From Acidimicrobiia bacterium (lineage in GTDB: Bacteria > Actinomycetota > Acidimicrobiia > IMCC26256 > PALSA-610): a stretch of 64,000 bases of DNA. A program made the translations under genes and the position numbers. Below are positions 36,340-46,232 of this stretch, one piece after another. The notes below the pieces were generated by a model. The model was given only the letters and a program-made list of their open reading frames with translations. It was not told where the DNA came from and did no database searches. The stretch is from NCBI GenBank assembly GCA_026002935.1, contig BPGH01000001.1:107965-171964 (forward strand), read 5' to 3'. Every line of letters starts with the position of its first letter. Positions within the stretch are counted from its first letter, which is position 1.

Positions 36340-36696
36340 TCAGAGCTCGAGCCCGGCTTCCCGGGCGCCGTCGGCGACCGCCGCCACGCGGCCGTGGTAC
36401 CTGAACCCGCCCCGGTCGAAGACCGCGGTCGTCACCCCCGCCTCCTTCAGCCGCTCCCCGACGAGCCGGCCCACCTGCTTCGCCGCGTCCACCGTCGAGG
36501 TGGGCCCGCCCCGGAGCGAGGCCTCCGTCGTCGACGCGCTGGCGACGGTGCGCGCGGCGACGTCGTCAATCGCCTGCACGTAGATGTGCTTGTTGGAGCG
36601 GAAGACGGCGAGGCGGGGACGCTCGGCGGTCCCGGTGATCTTCTTGCGGACGCGCCGGTGCCGCCGGCGCCGCTGCTCGTGCTTGGTGAGGGCCAT
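36340..36696 (-). CDS. rplR: Ribosomal protein uL18
   Basis: 118 residues with the basic N-terminus [20 protein letters not shown] and [18 protein letters not shown], which binds 5S rRNA together with L5. The C-terminal [20 protein letters not shown] is canonical. Confidence 0.98.
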   Translation of the reverse strand: MALTKHEQRRRRHRRVRKKITGTAERPRLAVFRSNKHIYVQAIDDVAARTVASASTTEASLRGGPTSTVDAAKQVGRLVGERLKEAGVTTAVFDRGGFRYHGRVAAVADGAREAGLEL

Positions 36697-36711
36697 CGTC
36701 TCCCTACCCCA

Positions 36712-37251
36712 CTACTTCGCCGACTTGCCGGCCTTGCGCAGCACGCGCTCACCGGCGTAGCGGATGCCCTTGCCCTTGTAGGGCTCGGGCTTGCGGATCT
36801 TGCGGATGTCGGCCGCCACCTGACCGACGAGCTGCTTGTCGCTCCCGCGCACCACGATGCGGGTCGGCTGCGGCACCTCGAAGGTGATGCCCTCGGGCGC
36901 GTCGAACCGCACGGGATGCGAGAAGCCGAGCGCGAGCTCGATCGCGTTCGGGCCCTGGGCCTGGGCGCGGTAGCCGACGCCGACGATCTCGAGTTCCTTC
37001 GCGAACCCCTCCGACACCCCGACGACCATGTTGGCGATCAGGGACCGCTGCAGGCCGTGCAGCGAGCGGTTGGCACGCGAGTCGTCGGCGCGCTTCACGA
37101 GGAGCGTGTCGCCGTCGCGCTCGACCGTGATGTCGCCCACGATCTCGTGCTCGAGCGTGCCCTTGGGCCCCTTCACCGTGACGCGCGCACCGTCGACCGT
37201 GACGTCGACGCCGCTCGGCACCGTGATGGGTTGCTTCCCGATGCGAGACAT
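36712..37251 (-). CDS. rplF: Ribosomal protein uL6
   Basis: 179 residues. [15 protein letters not shown] fixes ATG 37251. The C-terminal half has the family signature [22 protein letters not shown]. It lies near the factor-binding site of the 50S subunit. rpsH ends 13 bases upstream. Confidence 0.98.
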   Translation of the reverse strand: MSRIGKQPITVPSGVDVTVDGARVTVKGPKGTLEHEIVGDITVERDGDTLLVKRADDSRANRSLHGLQRSLIANMVVGVSEGFAKELEIVGVGYRAQAQGPNAIELALGFSHPVRFDAPEGITFEVPQPTRIVVRGSDKQLVGQVAADIRKIRKPEPYKGKGIRYAGERVLRKAGKSAK

Positions 37252-37264
37252 CCCCGAGCTCCCG

Positions 37265-37669
37265 TTACCACACCTGGCAGAGCACCTCGCCGCCGACGTT
37301 GCGCTCGCGCGCCTCTCGGTCGGTGAGGAGCCCCACGTTCGTCGACAGGATCGCGATGCCCATGCCCCCGAGCACACGCGGCACGGCCTCGGCCTTGCGG
37401 TACACGCGCAGGCCCGGGCGGGACACCCGCTTGATGCCCGAGATCGACCGGCGCCGGTCGCTCGTGTACTTCATCCGGATCTTCAGGCGCCGGCCCGGGC
37501 GCCCCGGGTCCTCCTCGACGGAGAAGCCGGCGATGTACCCCTCGCGCTCGAGGATGCGCGCAACGGCCTCCTTGAGCTTCGACGACGGCATGACGACGTC
37601 GTCGTGGAACGCGGTGTTGGCGTTGCGGATCCGCGTGAGCATGTCGGCGAGAGGGTCGGTCATCGTCAC
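37265..37669 (-). CDS. rpsH: Ribosomal protein uS8
   Basis: 134 residues, starting [17 protein letters not shown] and ending [17 protein letters not shown], both canonical. In E. coli S8 is the translational repressor of the spc operon by binding near rplE; no corresponding RNA mimic was searched for here in detail. Confidence 0.98.
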   Translation of the reverse strand: MTMTDPLADMLTRIRNANTAFHDDVVMPSSKLKEAVARILEREGYIAGFSVEEDPGRPGRRLKIRMKYTSDRRRSISGIKRVSRPGLRVYRKAEAVPRVLGGMGIAILSTNVGLLTDREARERNVGGEVLCQVW

Positions 37670-37685
37670 TGAACTGCCACCTCGC

Positions 37686-37871
37686 TCACCAGGACGACTT
37701 CGTCAGGCCGGGGATCTCCCCGGCGTGGGCCATGGTCCGCAGGCACACCCGGCACAGGCCGAAGTCGCGGTACACCGCACGCGGCCGGCCGCAGCGGCGG
37801 CAGCGCGTGTACGCGCGCACCTTGAACTTCGGCTTGCGCTGCTGCTTGTTGATCAGGGCCTTCTTCGCCAT
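37686..37871 (-). CDS. rpsN: Ribosomal protein uS14, zinc type
   Basis: 61 residues, the short C+ form with [17 protein letters not shown] and RVCL giving a four-Cys zinc site. This type is the vegetative S14 in Gram-positive bacteria; some actinobacteria also carry a zinc-free paralogue elsewhere for zinc starvation. Confidence 0.98.
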   Translation of the reverse strand: MAKKALINKQQRKPKFKVRAYTRCRRCGRPRAVYRDFGLCRVCLRTMAHAGEIPGLTKSSW

Positions 37872-37877
37872 TCGGTG

Positions 37878-38450
37878 TCACCCCTGGCCGTCGCGGCGGA
37901 ACGGGAAGCCGAGCGCGCGCAGCAGCGCACGCCCGTGGTCGTCGTTGGACGCGGTCGTAACGATCGTGATGTTCATGCCGCGAACCGTGTCGATCTTGTC
38001 GTAGTCGATCTCCGGGAACACGAGCTGCTCCGTGAGCCCGAACGTGTAGTTGCCGCGCCCGTCGAACTGGTCCGTCGGCATGCCGCGGAAGTCGCGGATC
38101 CGCGGGATCGCGAGGCTCACGAGGCGGTCGTAGAACTCCCACATCCGGTCGCCGCGCAACGTGACCTTCGCGCCGATCTCGTTGCCCTCGCGCAGCTTGA
38201 AGCTGGCGATCGACTTCTTGGCCTTCGTCACGAGCGGCTTCTGGCCGGTGATTACGGTGAGGTCGGCCACGGCGCCGTCGAGGAGCGAGCGCTGCTGGGT
38301 GGCGCGCCCCACGCCCATGTTCACCACGATCTTCTCGAGCCGCGGCACCTGCATGATGTTCGCCAGCCCGAGCTCCTGCTTCAGCGCGGGCAGGACCTCG
38401 GTGTCGAACCTCACCCTCAGGCGCGGCCGCTCGCCGGTCGCCGCGGCCAT
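37878..38450 (-). CDS. rplE: Ribosomal protein uL5
   Basis: 190 residues with [20 protein letters not shown] and the C-terminal [19 protein letters not shown]. It binds 5S rRNA and the P-site tRNA. ATG 38450 overlaps the rplX stop by one base, which decides it over an upstream in-frame start. Confidence 0.98.
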   Translation of the reverse strand: MAAATGERPRLRVRFDTEVLPALKQELGLANIMQVPRLEKIVVNMGVGRATQQRSLLDGAVADLTVITGQKPLVTKAKKSIASFKLREGNEIGAKVTLRGDRMWEFYDRLVSLAIPRIRDFRGMPTDQFDGRGNYTFGLTEQLVFPEIDYDKIDTVRGMNITIVTTASNDDHGRALLRALGFPFRRDGQG

Positions 38451-38755
38451 CAGACGTCCGCCCCGCACTTGCGGCAGACCCGCAGCTTGCCGCCCTCGGT
38501 CACCCGGTAGCCGATGCGCGTCGGCTTGCCGCACGAACGGCACACGAGCGCCACGTTGGACACGTGGATCGGCATCTCCTTGTCGATGATGCCGCCCTGC
38601 ATCGTGGCACGCGTCGGCTTCTGGTGCTTCTTCGACACGTTGACGCCGTCGACGATCACCATGTTGCGCTCGGTGATGACGCGCGAGATGGTGCCGCGCT
38701 CGCCGACGTCCTTGCCCGCGAGGACCTGCACCTCGTCACCCTTGCGGAGCTTCAT
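38450..38755 (-). CDS. rplX: Ribosomal protein uL24
   Basis: 101 residues. KOW motif near the start ([20 protein letters not shown]). The C-terminal part has two CxxC pairs, [13 protein letters not shown] and CRKCGADV, a zinc ribbon common in actinobacterial L24. It starts directly after the rplN stop. Confidence 0.98.
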   Translation of the reverse strand: MKLRKGDEVQVLAGKDVGERGTISRVITERNMVIVDGVNVSKKHQKPTRATMQGGIIDKEMPIHVSNVALVCRSCGKPTRIGYRVTEGGKLRVCRKCGADV

Positions 38756-39124
38756 TCACAACACCTCCGGTGCGAGCGACACGATCCGCATGAACTTGCG
38801 GTCGCGCAGCTCACGGCCGACCGGACCGAAGATGCGGGTGCCCCGGGGCTGCATCTGGTCGTTGATCAGCACCGCCGCGTTCTCGTCGAAGCGGATGTAG
38901 CTGCCGTCGGGACGGCGGCGCTCCTTCTTGGTCCGGACGACCACGCACTTCACGACATCGCCCTTCTTGACCGACGCGCCCGGGACGGCGTCCTTGACGG
39001 TCGCGACGAACACGTCGCCGATGCCCGCGTAGCGCCGGCGCGTGCCGCCGAGCACCTTGATGCACAGGACCTCGCGCGCACCCGAGTTGTCGGCGACCCT
39101 GAGTCGGCTCTCCTGCTGGATCAT
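38756..39124 (-). CDS. rplN: Ribosomal protein uL14
   Basis: 122 residues, [20 protein letters not shown] and the terminal [23 protein letters not shown] 39124 is the family start; the open frame continues upstream into rpsQ without family similarity. Confidence 0.98.
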   Translation of the reverse strand: MIQQESRLRVADNSGAREVLCIKVLGGTRRRYAGIGDVFVATVKDAVPGASVKKGDVVKCVVVRTKKERRRPDGSYIRFDENAAVLINDQMQPRGTRIFGPVGRELRDRKFMRIVSLAPEVL

Positions 39125-39143
39125 TGCTCCGGTCCCGCCTCCG

Positions 39144-39425
39144 TCAGCGCGCCCGCTCGAGGACCTCGACCACCCGCCACCGCTTCTGCTTGGAGAGCGG
39201 TCGGGTCTCGGCGACCCGGACACGGTCGCCGACGCGCACGTCGTTGGCCTCGTCGTGCGCGTAGAGCTTCTTCGTGCGTTGCACGGTCTTGTGGTACCGG
39301 GGGTGCCGCACGCGGTCGACGACGGCGACCACGACCGTCTTGTCCATCTTCGTCGACACCGCGATGCCCTCCCGCACCTTGCGGGCGTTGCGGCGGTCCC
39401 CGGCGGTCTCGTTCCCCTCGGCCAT
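39144..39425 (-). CDS. rpsQ: Ribosomal protein uS17
   Basis: 93 residues with an acidic-basic N-terminal extension and the core [23 protein letters not shown] 39425 is preferred to GTG 39434 because AGAGG stands 8 bases before it; the GTG would overlap the rpmC stop by four bases (GTGA) and is a possible alternative. Confidence 0.95.
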   Translation of the reverse strand: MAEGNETAGDRRNARKVREGIAVSTKMDKTVVVAVVDRVRHPRYHKTVQRTKKLYAHDEANDVRVGDRVRVAETRPLSKQKRWRVVEVLERAR

Positions 39426-39430
39426 TCCCG

Positions 39431-39649
39431 TCACCTCTGCTCCAGCGCCTCGGCCGCCGCGATCTCGCGCTCACGGATCAACGTGCTGATCCGCGCGATC
39501 TCCCTCCGCAGCTCGCCGAGGCGCGCCGTGTTGTCGAGCTGCCCGGTCGCGAGCTGGAACCGGAGCTTGAAGAGCGAATCCTTCGCCTCGGCGAGCCGCT
39601 GGGCCAGCGCGTCGTCGGAGAGCTCGCGCAGCTCACGCGTGCGCGTCAT
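39431..39649 (-). CDS. rpmC: Ribosomal protein uL29
   Basis: 72 residues, helical, with [20 protein letters not shown] and [20 protein letters not shown]. It lies at the tunnel exit near the trigger factor site. ATG 39649 is two bases after the rplP stop. Confidence 0.97.
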   Translation of the reverse strand: MTRTRELRELSDDALAQRLAEAKDSLFKLRFQLATGQLDNTARLGELRREIARISTLIREREIAAAEALEQR

Positions 39650-39651
39650 CG

Positions 39652-40068
39652 CTACGCCTCCTCCTGCCGAACGACGAAGCGTGCCTTCATCGGCAGCTTG
39701 TGGATCGCGAGTCGCATCGCCTCGCGGGCGACGGGCTCGGCCACACCCGACAGCTCGAACAGCACCCGCCCGGGCTTGACGACGGCGACCCACTTCTCGG
39801 GGTTGCCCTTGCCCGACCCCATGCGCGTCTCCGCGGGCTTCTGCGTGATCGGCTTGTCGGGGAAGACGTTGATCCACACCTTCCCACCGCGCTTGATGTG
39901 GCGGGTCATCGCGATCCGGGCGGCCTCGATCTGCCGGTTGGTCAGCCAGCCCGGCTCGAGCGCCTGGATGCCGTAGTCGCCGAACGCCAGCTTCGTGCCG
40001 CCCTTGGCGGTGCCGGTGAGGCGCCCTCGCTGCACCTTGCGGTGCCGGACCTTGCGCGGCATCAACAT
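39652..40068 (-). CDS. rplP: Ribosomal protein uL16
   Basis: 138 residues, [17 protein letters not shown] with GYGI-like [20 protein letters not shown] and [20 protein letters not shown], all canonical. It shapes the A-site tRNA elbow position and is needed for late 50S assembly. Confidence 0.98.
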   Translation of the reverse strand: MLMPRKVRHRKVQRGRLTGTAKGGTKLAFGDYGIQALEPGWLTNRQIEAARIAMTRHIKRGGKVWINVFPDKPITQKPAETRMGSGKGNPEKWVAVVKPGRVLFELSGVAEPVAREAMRLAIHKLPMKARFVVRQEEA

Positions 40069-40086
40069 CGTGACAACCCTCCGGCC

Positions 40087-41007
40087 TCAGTCGTCGTCGC
40101 CGCGGAAGTGCGGGGTCTCGTGCTGCTGGCGGAGGCGGCGCTCGATGTCCTCCTCCTCCGCGAGGAGCCGCTCGAGCTCCGGATCGGCCTCGTGGACGAC
40201 CTCGCGGTCGACGACCTCCTCGGCCGCCTCGGCGTCGACCGGCGTCGCCTCCGGCTGCGGCGCCTTGCGGCGCCCGCCGCCGGCACTGACGACGCGGCGG
40301 CCCGGCGCCTGCCCGGCCGTCTCGCCGACCGCCATCGCGGCCTCCTTCGCGATCTTGTCCTCGGCGGCGCTCTTGTAGGGCAGGATCTCGCCCTTGTAGA
40401 TCCACACCTTCACGCCGATGCGACCGAACGTCGTGCGCGCCTCGGCGAGGCCGTAGTCGACGTCGGCACGCAGCGTGTGCAGCGGGACCCGCCCCTCGCG
40501 GTACCACTCCTTGCGGCTCATCTCGGCGCCGCCGAGCCGGCCCGCGCACTGGACGCGCACGCCCTGCGCGCCCGCCTTCATGGCGGTCTGCACCGCCCGC
40601 TTCATGGCCCGGCGGAACGAGACCCGGCCGGCGAGCTGGTCGGCGACCCCCTGGGCGAGCAGCGTCGCGTCGATCTCCGGCTGCTTGATCTCCTGGATGT
40701 TGAACTGGATCTTCGGGTTGCCGGTGATCTTGCGCAGCCCCTCGCGCAGCCGCTCGGCCTCCGCGCCGCGCCGCCCGATGACGATGCCGGGCCGCGCCGT
40801 GTACACGTCGATGCGCAGGCGGTCACGGGTCCGCTCGATCTCGATCCGGCTGACCGCCGCGCGCTCGAGCTGCCGCCGCAGGTAGTCGCGGATCCTCCAG
40901 TCCTCGATGAGGTGGTCCGTGTACTCCTTCTTGTCGGCGATCCAGCGCGACTTCCAGTCGGTCGTGACGCCGAGCCGGAACCCGTACGGGTTGACCTTCT
41001 GACCCAT
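40087..41007 (-). CDS. rpsC: Ribosomal protein uS3 with charged C-terminal extension
   Basis: 306 residues against about 210-230 in many bacteria. KH domain with [19 protein letters not shown]; second domain with [13 protein letters not shown] [20 protein letters not shown] and [19 protein letters not shown]. After about residue 222 an extra tail begins, first basic ([14 protein letters not shown]), then very acidic, rich in Glu (from [14 protein letters not shown] to [19 protein letters not shown]). It starts on the base after the rplV stop. Confidence 0.97.
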   Translation of the reverse strand: MGQKVNPYGFRLGVTTDWKSRWIADKKEYTDHLIEDWRIRDYLRRQLERAAVSRIEIERTRDRLRIDVYTARPGIVIGRRGAEAERLREGLRKITGNPKIQFNIQEIKQPEIDATLLAQGVADQLAGRVSFRRAMKRAVQTAMKAGAQGVRVQCAGRLGGAEMSRKEWYREGRVPLHTLRADVDYGLAEARTTFGRIGVKVWIYKGEILPYKSAAEDKIAKEAAMAVGETAGQAPGRRVVSAGGGRRKAPQPEATPVDAEAAEEVVDREVVHEADPELERLLAEEEDIERRLRQQHETPHFRGDDD

Positions 41008-41676
41008 CTACTCGGACTCCTCGCGCTCGCTCGGCTCCGGCGACGGGCCGGGCGCGGCCGCGTCGCCCTCGGGCGGCTCGGGCGCGGCCGCCGCCTCCTG
41101 CGGGTGCTCGTCCGCGGCCCCGGCCGCCGCATCCGCCGGCGCCGCCGCGGCGTCCCCCTCGGGCCCGTGGTCGCGGTCGTGATCGTGATCGTGGTCGTGA
41201 CCCTCGTCGCGGCGCGCGGCCTGGCGCGAGCGGCGCACCCGCTCGGCGCGCCGGCGCTGCGCGGTCGCGGCGCCCCGCCCGCGCGACTCCTCGCGGCGGC
41301 GGCGCTCCTCGAGCTCGTCCTCCTCGTACCGGGCGACGACGATCGTGATGTGCGAGGTGCGGCGGCGGATCCGGAAGTAGCGCCCGCGGGCGCGCGGCTG
41401 GCCCCACTTGCGGGTCGGGCCCTCGTCCGCGTACGCCACCGCGACGTACAGCTCCTCGGCGGGCAACGACAGGTTGTGCTCGGCGTTGGCGATCGCCGAG
41501 TCGAGCACCTTGCGCACGTCGGCCGCCGCGCCCTTGGGTGACAGCTGCAGCAGCCGTTCGGCGTCCTCGACCGGCAGGCCGCGCACGAGGTCGAGGACCT
41601 GGCGGACCTTGTACGGCGACACCGGCTGGTACCGGGCGGTCGCGCGCGCGTGGGGGGTGGTGAGGGTGACGGCCAT
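41008..41676 (-). CDS. rplV: Ribosomal protein uL22 with long low-complexity tail
   Basis: 222 residues; the L22 core is only about 1-117 (VSPYKVRQVLDLVRGLPVED, then GQPRARGRYFRIRRRTSHIT). The tail has three parts: a Glu/Arg helix-like stretch (118-158), a His-Asp repeat HDHDHDHDRDH (160-170) and an Ala/Pro/Glu-rich acidic end (171-222). L22 lines the exit tunnel, and its C-terminus faces the ribosome surface, so the tail would project outside. ATG 41676 overlaps the rpsS stop. The frame is uninterrupted up to rpsC. Confidence 0.96.
   Translation of the reverse strand: MAVTLTTPHARATARYQPVSPYKVRQVLDLVRGLPVEDAERLLQLSPKGAAADVRKVLDSAIANAEHNLSLPAEELYVAVAYADEGPTRKWGQPRARGRYFRIRRRTSHITIVVARYEEDELEERRRREESRGRGAATAQRRRAERVRRSRQAARRDEGHDHDHDHDRDHGPEGDAAAAPADAAAGAADEHPQEAAAAPEPPEGDAAAPGPSPEPSEREESE
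41167..41199 (-). repeat. Hexanucleotide CAC-GAY repeat inside rplV
   Basis: Five copies of the six-base unit CACGAC/CACGAT, the last with CGC for CAC, followed by a final CAC, encode the His-Asp run of the L22 tail. Being in units of six bases, changes in copy number would keep the frame. Confidence 0.85.
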
Positions 41677-41954
41677 CAGCGCCTGCTCGACTTCTCCTGC
41701 CCGGCGTGGTACCGGAACGTGCGGGTGGGTGCGAACTCGCCGAGCTTGTGCCCGACCATCGCCTCGGTGACGTAGACGGGGACGTGCTTGCGGCCGTCGT
41801 GCACCGCGATCGTGTGGCCGACCATCTCCGGCGTGATCGTCGAACGGCGCGACCACGTCTTCACGACCCGCTTCTCGTTCGCCTCGTTGAGGCGCTCGAT
41901 CTTGACCCGGAGGTGCTCGTCGACGAACGGCCCCTTCTTGACGCTGCGCGGCAT
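41676..41954 (-). CDS. rpsS: Ribosomal protein uS19
   Basis: 92 residues, [20 protein letters not shown] and [20 protein letters not shown] followed by [16 protein letters not shown]. Canonical length and ends. It forms the A-site finger bridge with S13. Confidence 0.98.
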   Translation of the reverse strand: MPRSVKKGPFVDEHLRVKIERLNEANEKRVVKTWSRRSTITPEMVGHTIAVHDGRKHVPVYVTEAMVGHKLGEFAPTRTFRYHAGQEKSSRR

Positions 41955-41958
41955 CTCG

Positions 41959-42795
41959 CTACCTCCGTGCGCCGCGCGTGCGCCGGCGGCGGACGATCAG
42001 CTTGTCGGACGGCTTGCCCCGCCGGCGGGTGCGGCCCTCGGGCTTGCCCCACGGCGACACCGGGTGCCGGCCGCCGGAGCTCTTGCCCTCGCCACCGCCG
42101 AGCGGGTGGTCGACCGGGTTCATCGCGACGCCGCGGGTGTGCGGACGCTTGCCCTTCCAGCGGTTGCGGCCCGCCTTGCCGATCGACACGAGCCCCGCCT
42201 CGCTGTTGCCGACCGCACCGACCGTCGCACGGCAGTCGATCGGCACGCGGCGCATCTCCGTCGAAGGCAGCCGCAGGGTCGCGTACGCGCCCTCCTTGGC
42301 GATGAGCTGGATCGCCGCGCCGGCACCGCGGCCCATCTTGCCGCCGGCACCCGGCTTGAGCTCGACGTTGTGCACGGTCGTGCCCACCGGGATGTAGCGC
42401 AGCGGCAGAGCGTTGCCGACCCGGATCTCGGAGCCCTGCCCGCTCTGCAGGACGTCGCCGACCGCCAGGCCCGCCGGGGCGATGATGTAGCGCTTCTCGC
42501 CGTCGAGGTAGTGCAGCAGGGCGATGCGGGCGTTGCGGTTCGGGTCGTACTCGATGGCCGCGACCTTCGCGGGCACGCCGTCCTTGTTGCGGCGGAAGTC
42601 GATCACGCGGTAGCGCTGCTTGTGGCCGCCGCCGCGGTGGCGCGACGTCATGCGGCCGTAGGCGTTGCGGCCGCCCGTCTTCGGCTTCGGCTTGGTGAGC
42701 GACTTCTCCGGCCGCTTCTTCGTGACCTCCGAGAAGTCGGAGACCGACTGGAAGCGGCGGCCGGGGCTGGTCGGCTTGCGTTTGCGGATCGGCAC
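41959..42795 (-). CDS. rplB: Ribosomal protein uL2
   Basis: 278 residues. [20 protein letters not shown], then the C-terminal catalytic-proximity loop [18 protein letters not shown] with the conserved His. It is essential for peptidyl transferase assembly. It follows rplW by one base. Confidence 0.99.
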   Translation of the reverse strand: MPIRKRKPTSPGRRFQSVSDFSEVTKKRPEKSLTKPKPKTGGRNAYGRMTSRHRGGGHKQRYRVIDFRRNKDGVPAKVAAIEYDPNRNARIALLHYLDGEKRYIIAPAGLAVGDVLQSGQGSEIRVGNALPLRYIPVGTTVHNVELKPGAGGKMGRGAGAAIQLIAKEGAYATLRLPSTEMRRVPIDCRATVGAVGNSEAGLVSIGKAGRNRWKGKRPHTRGVAMNPVDHPLGGGEGKSSGGRHPVSPWGKPEGRTRRRGKPSDKLIVRRRRTRGARR

Positions 42796-42796
42796 C

Positions 42797-43093
42797 TCAG
42801 CTCCCGAAGATGTCGATGCGGTCCTCGCCGGGCGCGAGCGTGACGATCGCCCGCTTCTGGTCGGGGCGGGAGCCCCACGTGCCCGTGCGGCGGTTGCGCT
42901 TGCGCTTGCCCTTGCGGTTGATGGTCGCGACCTTCGCGACCTTGCGGCCGAAGAGCTCCTGCACCGCGTTGCGGATCTCGATCTTGTTGGCGTCGTTCGC
43001 GACCACGAAGGTGTAGACGTTCGCGTCGTAGGCCGAGTACGACTTCTCCGACACGACCGGCCGGATGATCACGTCGCGCGGGTCCTTACTCAT
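42797..43093 (-). CDS. rplW: Ribosomal protein uL23
   Basis: 98 residues, [20 protein letters not shown] then [23 protein letters not shown] 43093 overlaps the end of rplD by eight bases. L23 docks trigger factor and SRP at the tunnel exit. Confidence 0.97.
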   Translation of the reverse strand: MSKDPRDVIIRPVVSEKSYSAYDANVYTFVVANDANKIEIRNAVQELFGRKVAKVATINRKGKRKRNRRTGTWGSRPDQKRAIVTLAPGEDRIDIFGS

Positions 43094-43763
43094 CGCCGCC
43101 GTCACCGCCTTCTTCCCCGCCGCCCAGGCGCGCGACCGTCGTCTCGAGCGAGGCGCGCGAGAACACGACCCAGTCGTTGACGAGGACGTCGTACGCGTTG
43201 AGCTCCTCGGGGAGGATGATCTGGACGCGCTCGCCCAGGTTGCGCAGCGACTTCCAGACCGCCTCCTCCTCACGGAACAGCACGACGAGCACGCGCGGCG
43301 GTCGGGAGCCCGCTCCGTCGAGGCCGAGCGCGCGCAGCAGCTCCTTGCCGGCCTTCGTGCGCGGCTCGGCGATGCCCCACTCGTCGACGACGAGGATCCT
43401 GCCCTCGGATGCGCGGTCGGACAGTGCGCCGCGCAGCGCGAGGCGGATCATCTTCTTCGGCGTGCGCTGCGCGTAGTCACGCGGCCTGGGTCCGTGGGCG
43501 ATGCCGCCGCCACGCCACTGCGGGGCGCGGATCGAGCCCTGCCGGGCGCGGCCGGTGCCCTTCTGGCGCCAGGGCTTGGCACCGCCCCCCGAGACCTCCG
43601 AACGGCCCTTCGTCGAGTGGGTCCCGGCCCGGCGGGCGGCGAGCTGCGCGGTCACGACCTGGTGCATCAGCGGCACGTTCGGCTCGATGGCGAACACGTC
43701 GTCGGGGGCGTCGACCGTGCCCGCGTCCGCGCCGGCCGCGGTCTTGACGGGGAGCGTGGTCAT
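43086..43763 (-). CDS. rplD: Ribosomal protein uL4
   Basis: 225 residues. The tunnel loop segment is present ([20 protein letters not shown]) and so is [20 protein letters not shown]. The C-terminus is an acidic Gly/Glu-rich stretch. ATG 43763 overlaps the rplC stop (ATGA). In gammaproteobacteria L4 represses its own operon through the leader RNA; the leader here lies before rplC, not before rpsJ. Confidence 0.97.
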   Translation of the reverse strand: MTTLPVKTAAGADAGTVDAPDDVFAIEPNVPLMHQVVTAQLAARRAGTHSTKGRSEVSGGGAKPWRQKGTGRARQGSIRAPQWRGGGIAHGPRPRDYAQRTPKKMIRLALRGALSDRASEGRILVVDEWGIAEPRTKAGKELLRALGLDGAGSRPPRVLVVLFREEEAVWKSLRNLGERVQIILPEELNAYDVLVNDWVVFSRASLETTVARLGGGEEGGDGGDE

Positions 43764-44404
43764 GCGACACCCGCCTTCACGGCGCTGCGCACGAACACGA
43801 GCCCACCGTTCACCCCGGGGACCGAGCCCTTGACGAGCAGCAGGTTGCGCTCCGCGTCGCCCTCGACGACCTCCAGGTTGAGCGTGGTGACACGCGTCCC
43901 GCCGTGCTGGCCGGCCATCCGCAGGCCCTTGAACACGCGTGCGGGGGTGGCGCACGCGCCGATCGCGCCGGGCGCCCGGTGCTTCTTGTGGTTGCCGTGG
44001 GCGGCGCCCTGGCCGGCGAAGTTGTGGCGCTTCATGACGCCCGCGAAGCCCTTGCCCTTCGAGATGCCGGTCACGTCGACCCGCTCGCCCGGGGCGAAGA
44101 CGTCGGCGTGCAGCACCTGGCCGAGCTGGAACCCGCTCACGTCGTCGACCCGCAGCTCGGCGAGGTACCGGGCGGGCGGCGCGTCGGCCGCCTTCAGGTG
44201 GCCGAGCTCGGGCTTGGTGAGGCGCGACGGCTTCGTGTCGCCGAACGCGAGCTGGACGGCGGCGTAGCCGTCGCGCTCGGGGGTCTTGATCTGGACCACG
44301 CGGCACGGCCCGGCCTCGATCACCGTGACCGGGACGACCCGGTTCTCGGCGTCGAAGACCTGGGTCATGCCGAGCTTGCGGCCCAGGATCCCTTTGTTCG
44401 CCAT
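43760..44404 (-). CDS. rplC: Ribosomal protein uL3
   Basis: 214 residues, [18 protein letters not shown] fixes ATG 44404, and [20 protein letters not shown] is the central extension that reaches the peptidyl transferase centre. GAGGGA stands about 4 bases before the ATG. A longer open frame upstream lies in the leader and has no family similarity. Confidence 0.98.
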   Translation of the reverse strand: MANKGILGRKLGMTQVFDAENRVVPVTVIEAGPCRVVQIKTPERDGYAAVQLAFGDTKPSRLTKPELGHLKAADAPPARYLAELRVDDVSGFQLGQVLHADVFAPGERVDVTGISKGKGFAGVMKRHNFAGQGAAHGNHKKHRAPGAIGACATPARVFKGLRMAGQHGGTRVTTLNLEVVEGDAERNLLLVKGSVPGVNGGLVFVRSAVKAGVA

Positions 44405-44667
44405 CGTTCCCTCGCTGTGTGACGGGGCGTCACGCGAACGCTCCGCTCGGGCTCGCACCCGGCGGAGCGTCGTTCGGTTGTGCCGCGCGGTTCCCGGCGG
44501 GCGGGCCTGCGCGGGCCTCGGTTCCGGAGCGGTCCTGTCGCCCCCGGGCGTCGACGGCCGGTGCCGGACCGGCACGGCCGGAGCCCGAGGAGCCAGGAGA
44601 TGTTAGCCCGCCCGCCACCCTCCCGCCACCCGGAACCGGGCGGCGGCCCGGGAGCGGGGCCGGGCGG
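44405..44667 (-). promoter_or_regulatory. 263-base leader upstream of rplC with two hairpins
   Basis: rpsJ and rplC are separated by 263 bases, although all following genes are nearly contiguous. Close to rplC there is a perfect hairpin GTGACG-ggg-CGTCAC (44419-44433), a few bases ahead of the ribosome site. A second has 8-base arms ACGCTCCG and CGGAGCGT (44438-44445 and 44463-44470). Further upstream is a palindrome GTGCCGG-a-CCGGCAC (44561-44575) and on the minus strand a TAACAT that could be a -10 (44606-44601). This fits a separate promoter and an RNA control site for the L3-L4 transcript; that reading is inference. Confidence 0.5.
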
Positions 44668-44994
44668 TCAGGCCTGCTGGATCTTGATCTCGATGTCGAC
44701 GCCGGCCGGCAGGTCGAGCCGCTGGAGCGACTCGACCGTCTTGCCGGTCGGCTCGACGATGTCGATCAGCCGCTTGTGGACCCGCATCTCGAAGTGCTCC
44801 CGGCTGTCCTTGTCGACGTGGGGCGAGCGGATCACGGTGTAGCGGCGGATCTCCGTGGGCAGCGGCACCGGGCCGCGCACCTTGGCCTGCGTGCGGACGA
44901 CCGTCTCGACGATCTTCTTCGTCGACTGGTCGATGACCTCGTGGTCGTACGCCTTGAGTCGGATGCGGATCTTCTGCCCGGTGTTCGCGGCCAT
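44668..44994 (-). CDS. rpsJ: Ribosomal protein uS10 / NusE
   Basis: 108 residues. [20 protein letters not shown], then [20 protein letters not shown] and [16 protein letters not shown] are canonical. Besides its 30S role, S10 acts as NusE in antitermination. It begins 5 bases after the tuf stop and is far from rplC, so it appears to belong to the str-tuf transcript. Its codon usage is native (Leu mostly CTC/CTG), in contrast to tuf. Confidence 0.98.
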   Translation of the reverse strand: MAANTGQKIRIRLKAYDHEVIDQSTKKIVETVVRTQAKVRGPVPLPTEIRRYTVIRSPHVDKDSREHFEMRVHKRLIDIVEPTGKTVESLQRLDLPAGVDIEIKIQQA

Positions 44995-44999
44995 CGTCC

Positions 45000-46187
45000 C
45001 TACTTGATGATCTTGATGACGCGGCCGGAGCCGACGGTACGGCCACCCTCACGGATCGCGAACCGCAACCCTTCGTCCATCGCGATCGGCTTCTGCAACT
45101 CCACCGTCATCTCCGTGTTGTCACCCGGCATCACCATCTCCGTCCCCTCCGGCAACGTGATCGTCCCCGTCACATCCGTCGTCCGGAAATAGAACTGCGG
45201 GTGATAATTCGAGAAGAACGGCGTGTGCCGACCGCCCTCCTCCTTCGTCAACACGTACACCTGCGCCGTGAACTGCGTGTGCGGCGTGATACTCCCCGGC
45301 TTCGCCAACACCTGCCCCCGCTCCACATCCTCCTTCTTCGTCCCCCGCAACAACGCCCCGATGTTGTCCCCCGCACGACCCTCGTCCAACAGCTTCCGGA
45401 ACATCTCCACCCCGGTCACCGTCGTCTTGGTCGTCTCCCGCAACCCCACGATCTCCACCTCGTCACCGACCCGGACGATCCCCCGCTCCACCCGGCCGGT
45501 CACCACCGTCCCCCGACCCGTGATCGAGAACACGTCCTCGATCGGCATCAAGAACGGCTTGTCCACATCCCGCGTCGGCTCCGGCAAGAACGAATCGACC
45601 GCATCCATCAACTCCACGATCGAGTTCGCCCACCGCTCGTCCCCCTCCAACGCCTTCAACGCCGACACCCGCACCACCGGCGTCTCGTCCCCGGGGAACT
45701 CGTACTCGTTCAACAACTCCCGCACCTCGAGCTCCACCAACTCGAGGATCTCCTCATCGTCGACCATGTCCGCCTTGTTCAACGCCACCACGATCGACGG
45801 CACCCCCACCTGACGCGCCAACAACACATGCTCACGCGTCTGCGGCATCGGACCATCCGTCGCCGCCACCACCAGAATCGCCCCATCCATCTGCGCCGCA
45901 CCCGTGATCATGTTCTTGATGTAATCCGCATGACCCGGGCAATCCACATGCGCATAATGACGATTCGCCGTCTCATACTCCACATGCGCGATCGAGATCG
46001 TGATCCCCCGCTGCTTCTCCTCCGGCGCCTTGTCAATCTGATCGAACGCCGTATACGCCACCGACGGATCCCGATCGTGCAACACCTTCGTGATCGCCGC
46101 CGTCAACGTCGTCTTCCCATGATCAATATGACCAATCGTCCCGATGTTCAAATGCGGCTTCGTCCGCTCGAACTTCTCCTTGGCCAT
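45000..46187 (-). CDS. tuf: Elongation factor Tu, with codon usage foreign to its neighbours
   Basis: 395 residues, complete. GTPase motifs [28 protein letters not shown] and SALKALEGD are intact and length is normal. EF-Tu delivers aminoacyl-tRNA to the ribosome. The codons are unusual: 23 of 27 Leu codons are TTG, Ala is nearly always GCG, Gly often GGG or GGT, and CAT, GAT, TAT and ATT are frequent, especially over the first third. Neighbours use CTC/CTG, GCC, GGC, CAC, GAC. The last 15 or so codons (45001-45058) return to native GGC, GTC, ATC, CGC usage. GAGGGAG precedes ATG 46187. Confidence 0.98.
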   Translation of the reverse strand: MAKEKFERTKPHLNIGTIGHIDHGKTTLTAAITKVLHDRDPSVAYTAFDQIDKAPEEKQRGITISIAHVEYETANRHYAHVDCPGHADYIKNMITGAAQMDGAILVVAATDGPMPQTREHVLLARQVGVPSIVVALNKADMVDDEEILELVELEVRELLNEYEFPGDETPVVRVSALKALEGDERWANSIVELMDAVDSFLPEPTRDVDKPFLMPIEDVFSITGRGTVVTGRVERGIVRVGDEVEIVGLRETTKTTVTGVEMFRKLLDEGRAGDNIGALLRGTKKEDVERGQVLAKPGSITPHTQFTAQVYVLTKEEGGRHTPFFSNYHPQFYFRTTDVTGTITLPEGTEMVMPGDNTEMTVELQKPIAMDEGLRFAIREGGRTVGSGRVIKIIK

Positions 46188-46232
46188 GGGACTCCCTCTA
46201 CTCCTTCGACGCGTCGGACGACGGTGGGGTGA

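Noticed and set aside
39426..39434. GTG 39434 as the start of rpsQ
   Set aside because: The ribosome site AGAGG is too close to that GTG and well placed for ATG 39425, though the GTGA overlap keeps it possible.
44561..44575. Palindrome GTGCCGG-a-CCGGCAC as a terminator after rpsJ
   Set aside because: It lies about 90 bases past the rpsJ stop, lacks a T-run and allows only a short stem with a realistic loop; kept only as part of the leader description.
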